Below are positions 54,001 to 61,150 of a stretch of DNA of 64,000 nt, in pieces. The stretch covers positions 124,001 through 188,000 of the forward strand of contig NZ_SHKX01000014.1 of NCBI RefSeq assembly GCF_004217445.1, in the 5' to 3' direction. The position numbers and the translations under genes were made by a program. Source of the DNA: Fluviicoccus keumensis. GTDB lineage: Bacteria > Pseudomonadota > Gammaproteobacteria > Pseudomonadales > Moraxellaceae. Position 1 is the stretch's first letter. Each line of letters opens with the position of its first letter. The notes beneath the pieces are model-generated. The model did not search any database. It was not told where the DNA came from and saw nothing but the letters and a program-made list of their open reading frames with translations.

Positions 54001-54931
54001 GTGTTTCAATCCACGCGCCCGTGAAGGCGCGACGTAACTGTAAGGGGTATCCGGCTGGGTGCGGATGTTTCAATCCACGCGCCCGTGAAGGCGCGACCGA
54101 GCGCATGATGTTCGTCTACCCGACCCAGAAGTTTCAATCCACGCGCCCGTGAAGGCGCGACCATCATCGGGCCGCCTGTCTTCGGGTTTGACAGGTTTCA
54201 ATCCACGCGCCCGTGAAGGCGCGACCTCTGGCGCTGGATGAAGTCATCATGTTCATGATGTTTCAATCCACGCGCCCGTGAAGGCGCGACCGCAGCTATC
54301 GTTCTGGCCACCATGTACGCCGTGTTTCAATCCACGCGCCCGTGAAGGCGCGACGACAGCAGGATTTCCAACAGTTCAACATGCTGCGTTTCAATCCACG
54401 CGCCCGTGAAGGCGCGACGCGGCCGGTTTCCAGATCGTGGGATTCGGCGTAGTTTCAATCCACGCGCCCGTGAAGGCGCGACCTGCTTGTCGAGGCCAAT
54501 CCGCGCACCACCTATGTTTCAATCCACGCGCCCGTGAAGGCGCGACCCTGTACTTCCACCGACCTCTTCAGCAGGTAATGTTTCAATCCACGCGCCCGTG
54601 AAGGCGCGACGAAGCGGGCCAGCTCGCACGTCAGCCGGGTCAGTTTCAATCCACGCGCCCGTGAAGGCGCGACGGCCGCATTCCAGCGCGAACCATGCCC
54701 ACTTGCAGTTTCAATCCACGCGCCCGTGAAGGCGCGACCTCGTCCAGGCTTTGCGGAACGTAGGCGATGCGGTTTCAATCCACGCGCCCGTGAAGGCGCG
54801 ACTACAAGGTCTGGGATGAGCACGAAGACCGTGACGTGTTTCAATCCACGCGCCCGTGAAGGCGCGACGACTTCAGATACGTCTTAAAACATTCCAAGGA
54901 GTTTCAATCCACGCGCCCGTGAAGGCGCGAC
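51007..54931 (-). CRISPR. Type I-C CRISPR array, 61 repeats plus one truncated
   Basis: The repeat is 31 nt, on the plus strand GTTTCAATCCACG ... GAAGGCGCGAC, with a CGCGCC/GGCGCG stem. Sixty-one copies run from 51061 to 54901 with starts averaging exactly 64 bp apart, so spacers are about 32-35 nt. The copy at 51061 has two changes and that at 51007 has lost ten bases, marking the old end. On the minus strand each repeat ends GTGGATTGAAAC, the type I-C crRNA handle, so transcription runs leftward from the cas2 side. Confidence 0.98.
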
Positions 54932-55122
54932 CACCTACTTATAACACACTGTTTTCCCTAGATCATTTGCAAGGTTTTGAAGAACCATTACCGGCAAAAG
55001 ACCTTTCGCCAGGTTAATGCGGATGCTTTCTAGACACATGACTAATCATTAACGGAAAAATACTGACTGCGAACATGACAGGATTTCACTGTCCGCTACA
55101 GGTTCGCAAAGTGACAAGCGCG
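54932..55122 (-). promoter_or_regulatory. CRISPR leader region
   Basis: AT-rich, noncoding, between cas2 and the newest repeat, as expected for the leader on the transcribed side. Near the array the minus strand has TTGCAAATGATCTAGGG and then GTTATAAGTAGGTG, which contains a TATAAG -10-like box. The whole 191 bp carries no gene. Confidence 0.8.
55068..55108 (-). terminator. Nested hairpin after cas2 (candidate cas terminator)
   Basis: TGCGAAC (55068-55074) pairs with GTTCGCA (55102-55108), and inside it GACAG (55077-55081) pairs with CTGTC (55089-55093). On the minus strand a TATTTTTCC run follows shortly after. It is 14 bp past the cas2 stop, so it may end the cas transcript before the array is transcribed separately. 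Confidence 0.45.
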
Positions 55123-55413
55123 CTAAAAGATAAGCGGCCCTTTAAGATCCAACGCCGGTTTTGCCCCCACATGCTCAACCCGACGCTCCCAGTTACTGCC
55201 CATGAAGTAGAAACGTAAACTGTCCGTTTCCAACCGCATCTCACCCACCAACTTATTCCGAATCATGACCCACTGGGCAGGGTCAACCTCAATCTCAAAA
55301 ACTGAAAACTGCACTCGCTGTCCATAATCCCGACATATCTTGGCAATACGTCGCAAGCGCCTGGCACCCGCCTCATCCTGCAGGCTTACATCATAAGTCA
55401 CCAGAACCATCAT
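55123..55413 (-). CDS. cas2: CRISPR-associated endonuclease Cas2
   Basis: 96 aa, standard length. The ferredoxin-like fold starts MMVLVTYDVS with the catalytic Asp at position 8 and continues RRIAKICRDYGQRVQFSVFEIEV. It pairs with Cas1 for spacer integration. It is the last cas gene, next to the leader. Confidence 0.95.
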   Translation of the reverse strand: MMVLVTYDVSLQDEAGARRLRRIAKICRDYGQRVQFSVFEIEVDPAQWVMIRNKLVGEMRLETDSLRFYFMGSNWERRVEHVGAKPALDLKGPLIF

Positions 55414-55428
55414 GCTGAAGCCTCCATG

Positions 55429-56460
55429 CTACTTCCACAGGAAAGGCGCATAACCATCCAGATCACCCCGCAGATGCCCCGCCAGCAACTGCGCCTGCAA
55501 CCAAGGCAACTGGCCCACCGGAACTCGTTCCTCAAACCAAGGGTGCGTGATTTCTTCCTGTTTACGATCCTGCCAAGCCGCCAATAACGATTTCCGGGCG
55601 TCATGCTTAAGCGAGACAGCCCCGTTCGGCCAGAACTCAAAGTCCTGAACTCTCACCTGACGGCGATTAATCACTGACAACACAAAACGGTCCACCATAG
55701 CCCGGAACTCCTCCGCCAGATCCAGCGCAAGACTGGGACGACCAGGCCGAAGCTGGTGAAGGAAGCCGCACGCCGGATCTAGTCCGGTTGTCTCCAATGC
55801 GGAACGACAATCGTGAGTCAACAACGTGTAGAACAAAGACAACAGTGCATTGACCGGATCACGAGGAGGCCTGCGCTCACGGGTGGAAAACGTGAAATCC
55901 GGGTTTCGGATAAGCAGGGGAAATACCTCGAAATACAGCCGGGCCGCATCGCCCTCCCTTCCCATCAAATCGTCAATGCCAAGGCTTCGTGGCAACACAT
56001 CCAGCCGATGGGACAATTGCTTGTCCGCCGTTTGCAAGGCGGTCAATGTCTCGACGGGAAGCGTATCGCCATAATCCCGCAGATAGCGCCGAACGACCGC
56101 TCTCTGGTTATAGACTTTTCCCGTCAGTAACGACTTGGCGATACCTACGCTGACTTCCGCATCCGCAGACAACAAATGCTGTTTTCGGCGAAGCAATACA
56201 TTGCCGCTTACCGGACCCTCAACGCGAGCCAGAAACTTGCCGTGCCTATCCAGAAAGGTAATAGTGATGCCGTTTTTCGCGCAATGCGCCATCAAATAAG
56301 GGGAAACGGCCACCTGGCCAAAACACACCAGCCCTTGCAGCATATGAACAGGAACCCGGCCCACCGCTTTGCCATCCACGTTCATCACCAGATTTTCACC
56401 GTCCTTGTGCAGCCAGGACTCTTGCGTCTGCACATACAGCACATTGCGTAACGGGCGCAT
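55429..56460 (-). CDS. cas1: CRISPR-associated integrase Cas1
   Basis: 343 aa, type I-C form. The N-terminal beta domain is residues 1-80; the helical catalytic domain has Glu169 (LMGREGDAAR), His235 (CGFLHQLRPGRPS) and Asp247/Glu250 (ALDLAEEFR), the metal ligands. It integrates new spacers with Cas2. cas4 ends two bases upstream, and cas2 starts 15 bp downstream. Confidence 0.96.
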   Translation of the reverse strand: MRPLRNVLYVQTQESWLHKDGENLVMNVDGKAVGRVPVHMLQGLVCFGQVAVSPYLMAHCAKNGITITFLDRHGKFLARVEGPVSGNVLLRRKQHLLSADAEVSVGIAKSLLTGKVYNQRAVVRRYLRDYGDTLPVETLTALQTADKQLSHRLDVLPRSLGIDDLMGREGDAARLYFEVFPLLIRNPDFTFSTRERRPPRDPVNALLSLFYTLLTHDCRSALETTGLDPACGFLHQLRPGRPSLALDLAEEFRAMVDRFVLSVINRRQVRVQDFEFWPNGAVSLKHDARKSLLAAWQDRKQEEITHPWFEERVPVGQLPWLQAQLLAGHLRGDLDGYAPFLWK

Positions 56461-56462
56461 GC

Positions 56463-57089
56463 TTAATCCTCCTTAACCTGCCGGGCAAGCCAGTCCGCCA
56501 CATGGACATGCCGCCCCAAACTTTGCGGCTGGCAAATATCCATCAGGGAACATCCCCGGCATTTACGAGGCTCATAGATGGGTGCCGGAGTCTGACCCGT
56601 ACTGATAATGGCGCGGCATTCATCAATGGCTTGCAACGTCAGGTCACGCAATGCCTGATCGAACGTAACATCCTGCCGACGCCGTGTTTCTCCATAAAAC
56701 AAGGCACCCGCCGAGATGGATTGCCCCAGCATTTCCTCCAAACATAGGGCCTGGGCGCACAACTGGACTTCATCGGCTCGGTGAGACTTCGGCTTGCCAC
56801 GCTTGTACTCAATTGGAAACGCCGACTCCGGGCCGTCGTCATCGCGGTGGAATTCAACTACGTCGGCTATGCCTTCGATGCCCAAGCTCTCGGATGCCAA
56901 CGGTAACGCGCTTACGGTGCGAATATTGCCCCGGCGCACCTGCTCACGTTCGTTGACCTTCTGGTGAAGCACTTGACCTTCGGCGGTGAACCGGTTTTCG
57001 ACCCAGACGCCCTCCAACTCAATCAAGGCAAACTGACGGGGACAATACAAATAATGCTGAAGGCGGGATAAATACAGGGTTTCGTTCAT
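56463..57089 (-). CDS. cas4: CRISPR-associated exonuclease Cas4
   Basis: 208 aa. The four iron-sulfur cysteines are at 16 (YLYCPRQ), 177, 180 and 186 (KCRGCSLMDIC). The PD-(D/E)xK nuclease shows Asp76 (GIADVVEF), Glu94-x-Lys96 (PIEYKRGKP) and Gln109. It trims prespacers and sets PAM and orientation. AAGGAGGGCGG lies before the ATG, a strong ribosome site, and the gene follows the antitoxin after 33 bp. Confidence 0.95.
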   Translation of the reverse strand: MNETLYLSRLQHYLYCPRQFALIELEGVWVENRFTAEGQVLHQKVNEREQVRRGNIRTVSALPLASESLGIEGIADVVEFHRDDDGPESAFPIEYKRGKPKSHRADEVQLCAQALCLEEMLGQSISAGALFYGETRRRQDVTFDQALRDLTLQAIDECRAIISTGQTPAPIYEPRKCRGCSLMDICQPQSLGRHVHVADWLARQVKED

Positions 57090-57122
57090 CTTCCGCCCTC
57101 CTTGGCTGCTATCAGATTGAGC

Positions 57123-57410
57123 TCAAGGCTCTTGCGGAACCAGCCGGATTTCCAGTTTGCAGCCTACGGCTTGTGCATATTTTCGCAATGTCTCTATCGA
57201 CGGAGAATGCTTGCCAAGCCGTTCCAGCCGGGCGATGGCCGGGGCTTGGGTATCCATGCGCGCCGCAACCTCGGCCTGAGTCAAACCGGCGGCGCTACGG
57301 GCATGCAGCATTTCACGCAACAGGGCGTATTTTTCTTCCAGGCCGTCATAGGCCTGCTTTACGTCAGCATTTTGCAAGGCCTTGGCCTTGAGTTCAGCGT
57401 GCGTCAGCAT
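57123..57410 (-). CDS. higA: HigA-like antitoxin inside the cas operon
   Basis: 95 aa XRE-type protein. Helix-turn-helix: GLTQAEVAARMDTQAPAIARLERLGKHSPSIETLRKYAQAVGCKLEI (42-90), with a helical N-terminal dimerisation region. It is the second gene of a toxin-first pair; its start overlaps the toxin's end by 17 bp, as is usual for HigBA. It would neutralise the toxin and repress the pair through the 14-bp palindrome upstream. It is followed by cas4. Its placement within a type I-C cas operon is unusual. Confidence 0.88.
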   Translation of the reverse strand: MLTHAELKAKALQNADVKQAYDGLEEKYALLREMLHARSAAGLTQAEVAARMDTQAPAIARLERLGKHSPSIETLRKYAQAVGCKLEIRLVPQEP

Positions 57411-57729
57411 CTTTAACCTCTTGCAATCGACTCTGGGCTATCGGCAACTCTTTACGCGGCGTTTCCTGCGTTTTCTTGATGAAGCTGTGCAACATCACAA
57501 TCCGCTGGCCCAGTAAAAAACAGTAAAACACACGGCCTATTCCTTCTCGTCCATGTGGCCGTAGCTCAAAAAGCCCATCGCCCATTGCCCGAGAAAACGG
57601 CAAGCGTATCGCAGGGCCCAGCTCCTCAAGCAAATCAGCCAACCTCAAGTAATCCGCCAGCACACCGGGAGGAAGGCTCAAAATTTCGGCTTGGACATCG
57701 TCCGAATAGTAATCAATAGTGTAGGACAT
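57394..57729 (-). CDS. higB: HigB/Gp49-like RelE-superfamily toxin inside the cas operon
   Basis: 111 aa from MSYTIDYYSDD. The phage-derived Gp49/HigB pattern is complete: GLFELRPHGREGIGRVFYCF, RIVMLHSFIKKTQETP and KELPIAQSRL, giving the basic and His/Lys residues typical of ribosome-dependent mRNA-cutting toxins. The longer frame from 57783 lies across the palindrome and is not used. It starts 83 bp after the cas7 stop, with the palindrome (57741-57754) and a hairpin between. Confidence 0.88.
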   Translation of the reverse strand: MSYTIDYYSDDVQAEILSLPPGVLADYLRLADLLEELGPAIRLPFSRAMGDGLFELRPHGREGIGRVFYCFLLGQRIVMLHSFIKKTQETPRKELPIAQSRLQEVKDADAR

Positions 57730-57740
57730 GACATGCGAAT

Positions 57741-57754
57741 TAACAAATTTGTTA
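57741..57754. promoter_or_regulatory. Operator palindrome of the cas-embedded toxin-antitoxin pair
   Basis: TAACAAATTTGTTA is a perfect 14-bp palindrome, 12 bp before the toxin start. Such sites bind HigA-type repressors and overlap the toxin-antitoxin promoter. Its presence implies the pair, and perhaps cas4-cas1-cas2 after it, can be transcribed independently of the upstream cas genes. Confidence 0.75.
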
Positions 57755-57772
57755 TCTTTTGAAGGATGGAAA

Positions 57773-57799
57773 CGCCCTTTCAACTTTCTAAGAAGGGCG
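57773..57799 (-). terminator. Hairpin between cas7 and the toxin gene
   Basis: On the minus strand CGCCCTT and AAGGGCG pair perfectly (7 bp, 13-nt loop) starting 14 bp past the cas7 stop, followed by only TTTCC. It is a weak terminator or attenuator candidate that would partly separate cas7 from the toxin-antitoxin and adaptation genes. Confidence 0.5.
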
Positions 57800-57812
57800 C
57801 TCCTGCATGTGA

Positions 57813-58691
57813 TTAAAGCAGTTCCAGAACCTCGACGGAGGCCGGGATGGCTTCACGGTCAATCGTGACCTGATAGTCGCTGAATGCTCGTGCCGGGCTG
57901 GAGGCATCCGTCACTCGCTCCACGGTTACAGCTTCAAAAAGCTTGTGTGACGGTGCATTGCCCAAGGCATCCTGATGCTTGAAGACAATCAGCTTACGGG
58001 CCGACATTTCGCCACGCGCGGCGGAGTGGTCATGCTCAAACATCATTTGCAGCGCTTGCCACACAACCTGCAAATCCTCATCAGAGAATCCGGAGCGTTC
58101 GGCCAGTTTGGCGGAAATAAAGCCATGCGCGCGATACAGGCCATAGGGAATGATGTGCTTGCGCCCCATCGTGCGGTTATCACCACCTTGCGCTTCAGCC
58201 TCACGCTCGGTGGTCACGGCCATGCGCGTAATGGAGATTTCCAGCGGCAGTACCGGCTCAATGGATTTGGCAAATGAAATTTGGATCGGCCCGCGTACTT
58301 GCCCGGAATTAACGTCCGTCGTCATCACCGCGCCAAAGGTCCGCACATCAAAGAAATGCTGGCACATCCATTCGGTAATCGCTTTGGCTTTGTCCTGGTC
58401 CTTGGGCAGTTTTTTGGACTCGTGCTTCAATCCAAGCGCTTTGTAAGCCTCTAGGTTCTGGTTGTTCAGGACGGCTTTTTCCTGCATGTAGATGGCATAC
58501 CCGGCGCTGTCTTCCTTAGCCAACTGCACAAAATTCCGGATTTTGCGCTTCAAACACACATCAGTGACCAGTCCCTGATTGGTTTCCGGGTCAAGGCGGG
58601 GCAAGTTACCGGCATCAGGGTCGCCGTTGGGATTACCGTTGGTGACATCAAACAGGTAAACGAATTCGTAGCGGTTGCTGATAGCGGTCAT
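57813..58691 (-). CDS. cas7: Type I-C Cascade backbone Cas7
   Basis: 292 aa (Csd2). The family start is RYEFVYLFDVTNGNPNGDPDAGNLPRLDPETNQGLVTDVCLKRKIR, the RNA-binding thumb region. Later TFGAVMTTDVNSGQVRGPIQISFAKSI and GRKHIIPYGLYRAHGFISA. Multiple copies coat the crRNA. It starts two bases after the cas8c stop. Confidence 0.96.
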   Translation of the reverse strand: MTAISNRYEFVYLFDVTNGNPNGDPDAGNLPRLDPETNQGLVTDVCLKRKIRNFVQLAKEDSAGYAIYMQEKAVLNNQNLEAYKALGLKHESKKLPKDQDKAKAITEWMCQHFFDVRTFGAVMTTDVNSGQVRGPIQISFAKSIEPVLPLEISITRMAVTTEREAEAQGGDNRTMGRKHIIPYGLYRAHGFISAKLAERSGFSDEDLQVVWQALQMMFEHDHSAARGEMSARKLIVFKHQDALGNAPSHKLFEAVTVERVTDASSPARAFSDYQVTIDREAIPASVEVLELL

Positions 58692-58693
58692 GA

Positions 58694-59098
58694 TCAGTTC
58701 TCCTCGGTGTTGTTGGCGTTGGCTTCCGTTGCATCCGGTTTGCCGGCAAAGCGTTGCTGATGCTGGTGGTAGTAGCCGATGACAAACCGGCCCTGTTCCT
58801 CAAGTCGCAAATTGCGGGGGAAGGTTGTCCCCATGCCGTTCATGATTTCCCCCAGTGTCTTTTCCAGATTGACCGCCCGGCCGGGCTTGTCCTTACGGAC
58901 TTTGCTCAGGTGATTCATGGTGTTTTTGAGCAGCAGCGGAAAGACCGATGCAGGTGTTGCTGACGCCGCGCCATAGTATCGGTCGCGGATCGTGGCATTG
59001 ATTTTGTCGCCCAATGCCGCCTGCTGAATTTCCTCCAGCAAGGCGAAGAGGCGACCCAGCCGATAGGCGGTATTGGTTTCTTCAAGATCCAGACTCAT
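58694..59098 (-). CDS. cas11c: Cas11c small subunit from internal start in cas8c
   Basis: The in-frame ATG at 59098 in cas8c (MSLDLEETNTAYRLGRLFALL) is preceded by AAGGAGATACCC, a nearly perfect Shine-Dalgarno at ideal distance, which makes little sense inside a coding region unless used. The product is 134 aa, predicted all-helical, and sharing the cas8c stop. In studied type I-C systems such an internal start makes the Cas11 belly subunit. Expression here is inferred. Confidence 0.85.
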   Translation of the reverse strand: MSLDLEETNTAYRLGRLFALLEEIQQAALGDKINATIRDRYYGAASATPASVFPLLLKNTMNHLSKVRKDKPGRAVNLEKTLGEIMNGMGTTFPRNLRLEEQGRFVIGYYHQHQQRFAGKPDATEANANNTEEN

Positions 59099-60463
59099 GG
59101 GTATCTCCTTGTCCTGGCTTTGGGTTTTTCGGATTTTGCGATTTATGCAGGCTTTGCAGAGGGCAGCACGAAAGCCGTTGATCTGATGGTCGGCCCGAAT
59201 TCGGGTAACAATGGAGGCCAATAGCGTTTGGGGATAGGCTCCCCCCGTGAGGATGGCCCGGGTCAGCTCACCGGCGAGTTGCGGCGGAATATTCTCCACC
59301 TTACCCAAAGCAGCCGTTTCGTAAAGCAATCGCCAAACAGCGGGTGATGTTTTCCACGGTAGCGGCAGGATCATCAGATCTCGGTAATGCCAAGCCAGAC
59401 TGGCGGCCAGCACGCCCAAGTTGTCCGCGTACCAGAAACGCACCGAGATTCTGGCTGCGTTGGGGGACAACCCAAGAATGTAGAATCGGGTATTTTCATC
59501 CAGGTCGGGGCGCACCTCATGTAGCGGTCGCCCGGCGGCCATTTGCTGCATCGTGGAATATAAAGCCTGAGTCTCACTCTCGTCAGTGGGGCTGATGGCC
59601 ATAGAGAAAAATGACTCTGCGGCCTCTGATGCCCAATCATCTTTTGCCTCCGCCCAAAATACGACGGAAGTATCTCCAACTCTTAATCTTTGATGGGATG
59701 CATCCGTTTTCCTAAGCAAATAATTTAGGGCTGCTGTATAGCGAAATGAAACCTTCTTGGAAACAGGAGCATTATTACCCTGATCCTTTCCGTAGGATTT
59801 GAATGCATCCTTGTTGAAAGAAACAATATCAGCACCGGAAGATTGGGCGTCCCAAACTCCTTTGATCGGCGGATGAATTCTCTCGATTGCATCCATCTCA
59901 CCACTTACAAGGCACCTTCCTACTTGACCTGAATCACGACTCAATATGTCAATCCATATACTACGCGCCTGCTCACGATCATGCAGATACCCCTTATCAC
60001 CATCAAGCCTGATCGCAAAAACCGCATCTTTCATATCAGCCGCAACAAAAGGAGGCTTATCAAAATCCTCCACTTTCCAAAACTCAAGAAATCTCAGAAA
60101 AGCCAACAGCCCATCATCTGTCACTTCGTGGAGTACCTCACGGTGAAATCTGACGAATTCAGCATGCTCTTTTTGTGTGCGCTCCGTGGGCTCCTTTGCA
60201 ACCCCGAACAGATATGCGGTTTTATCCCACAAGAATTTTGCCCGAATTGCAGAGGCTGATTTCTCAGGCCTTGGGACCTCGACCCTTCTGGAAAATATCT
60301 TTTTCCCCTCAATGACTCTCAAATCATCGACTGAAACGACCTTCCCATCCTTCGAAATCACAACTGCATAATCAACATTTTCGTCCGTGAAACCATAGGG
60401 CGGAACTTTATTTGGCTTTAAAGCTAGCCTCTGATAATACCGATCCAACGCCGCCAAGATCAT
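58694..60463 (-). CDS. cas8c: Type I-C large subunit Cas8c
   Basis: 589 aa (Csd1). Opening MILAALDRYYQRLA and the RFYILGLSPNAARISVRFWY, GGAYPQTLLASIVTRIRAD segments identify the family. It recognises the PAM and recruits Cas3. The C-terminal 134 residues are also made separately (59098 start). The N-terminal part (about 59640-60463) is more AT-rich than the C-terminal part, possibly reflecting recombination. The start overlaps the cas5c stop by four bases. Confidence 0.95.
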   Translation of the reverse strand: MILAALDRYYQRLALKPNKVPPYGFTDENVDYAVVISKDGKVVSVDDLRVIEGKKIFSRRVEVPRPEKSASAIRAKFLWDKTAYLFGVAKEPTERTQKEHAEFVRFHREVLHEVTDDGLLAFLRFLEFWKVEDFDKPPFVAADMKDAVFAIRLDGDKGYLHDREQARSIWIDILSRDSGQVGRCLVSGEMDAIERIHPPIKGVWDAQSSGADIVSFNKDAFKSYGKDQGNNAPVSKKVSFRYTAALNYLLRKTDASHQRLRVGDTSVVFWAEAKDDWASEAAESFFSMAISPTDESETQALYSTMQQMAAGRPLHEVRPDLDENTRFYILGLSPNAARISVRFWYADNLGVLAASLAWHYRDLMILPLPWKTSPAVWRLLYETAALGKVENIPPQLAGELTRAILTGGAYPQTLLASIVTRIRADHQINGFRAALCKACINRKIRKTQSQDKEIPMSLDLEETNTAYRLGRLFALLEEIQQAALGDKINATIRDRYYGAASATPASVFPLLLKNTMNHLSKVRKDKPGRAVNLEKTLGEIMNGMGTTFPRNLRLEEQGRFVIGYYHQHQQRFAGKPDATEANANNTEEN

Positions 60464-61125
60464 GACTTCATCTCCGAATAATCCGGAACCTCAATCACGC
60501 CATCAACCATCTCAGCCTTGAAAAACATCGGCGTCATCCCGTTCGCAAAATCAATATCCCCCAGCATCCAACCCAAATCCTTGGTCCCCAGCAGGCTGGC
60601 ATCCGGATTCGGCAACTCGTCCCCTATCAGCAATTCAAAACTTGCCGGAAACTCCCGATTGCCCAAACAGGGTTGGTGGAAACACTGCCCCTTTTCCGCC
60701 CGCCGCTTGAACATCTCGGCATGCTTGGCCTCGTTGTCCTGCGGACCTGCCTTATCCGTCATCTCGAAATGCGCTTCAATCACATAATCCACATGCCGCA
60801 ATACGGTTGCCGCTCGCTGTTGACGATCCTCATCAACATGTGTAACCAAATCGGCTAGCTGGCCGCTTTTCATCGCGGACTTCACATTGCTAGCCGAAAG
60901 CTTCCCACCCACCTCATTCCGCCGTATCGACTCAAACCGCACCGGCTTCAACACATAAATCCGGTCAATCACCCAACGGATGGCAGGCTTCCAGTGAATC
61001 GCCTCCAGAATGCCGCGCGCCGCAGAGGGCGTGATCACATCGTAGGAAACCCGCTCAACCTTCATTTCCGGCCGGGTGAAACAAGCATAGTCACCCCATA
61101 TCCTCAGACGCACGCCATAGCTCAT
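60460..61125 (-). CDS. cas5c: Type I-C crRNA-processing protein Cas5c
   Basis: 221 aa from MSYGVRLRIWGDYACFTRPEMKVERVSYDVITPSAARGI; AAGGAG lies before the ATG at 61125, so an upstream extension to 61179 is rejected. Type I-C lacks Cas6; this protein cuts pre-crRNA at the repeat base. The IRRNEVGGKLSASNV segment is characteristic. It is 25 bp past cas3. Confidence 0.95.
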   Translation of the reverse strand: MSYGVRLRIWGDYACFTRPEMKVERVSYDVITPSAARGILEAIHWKPAIRWVIDRIYVLKPVRFESIRRNEVGGKLSASNVKSAMKSGQLADLVTHVDEDRQQRAATVLRHVDYVIEAHFEMTDKAGPQDNEAKHAEMFKRRAEKGQCFHQPCLGNREFPASFELLIGDELPNPDASLLGTKDLGWMLGDIDFANGMTPMFFKAEMVDGVIEVPDYSEMKS

Positions 61126-61150
61126 GTCCACACTCCTTAATGCTGCAAAC

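Noticed and set aside
51007..54931. Dozens of open frames inside the array encoding peptides such as RAFTGAWIET, FNPRAREGAT and VSIHAPVKAR
   Set aside because: They are translations of the CRISPR repeat in different frames and carry no gene signals.
51061..54931. Array transcribed left to right with the leader near the cupin gene
   Set aside because: The crRNA handle ATTGAAAC, the cas2-side AT-rich leader and decay at the left end all indicate transcription from the right.
57773..57799. Hairpin between cas7 and the toxin as a CreA-like mimic of the CRISPR repeat
   Set aside because: The stem shares only GCGCC-type letters with the repeat and lacks the GTGGATTGAAAC handle, so a crRNA-like antitoxin is not supported.
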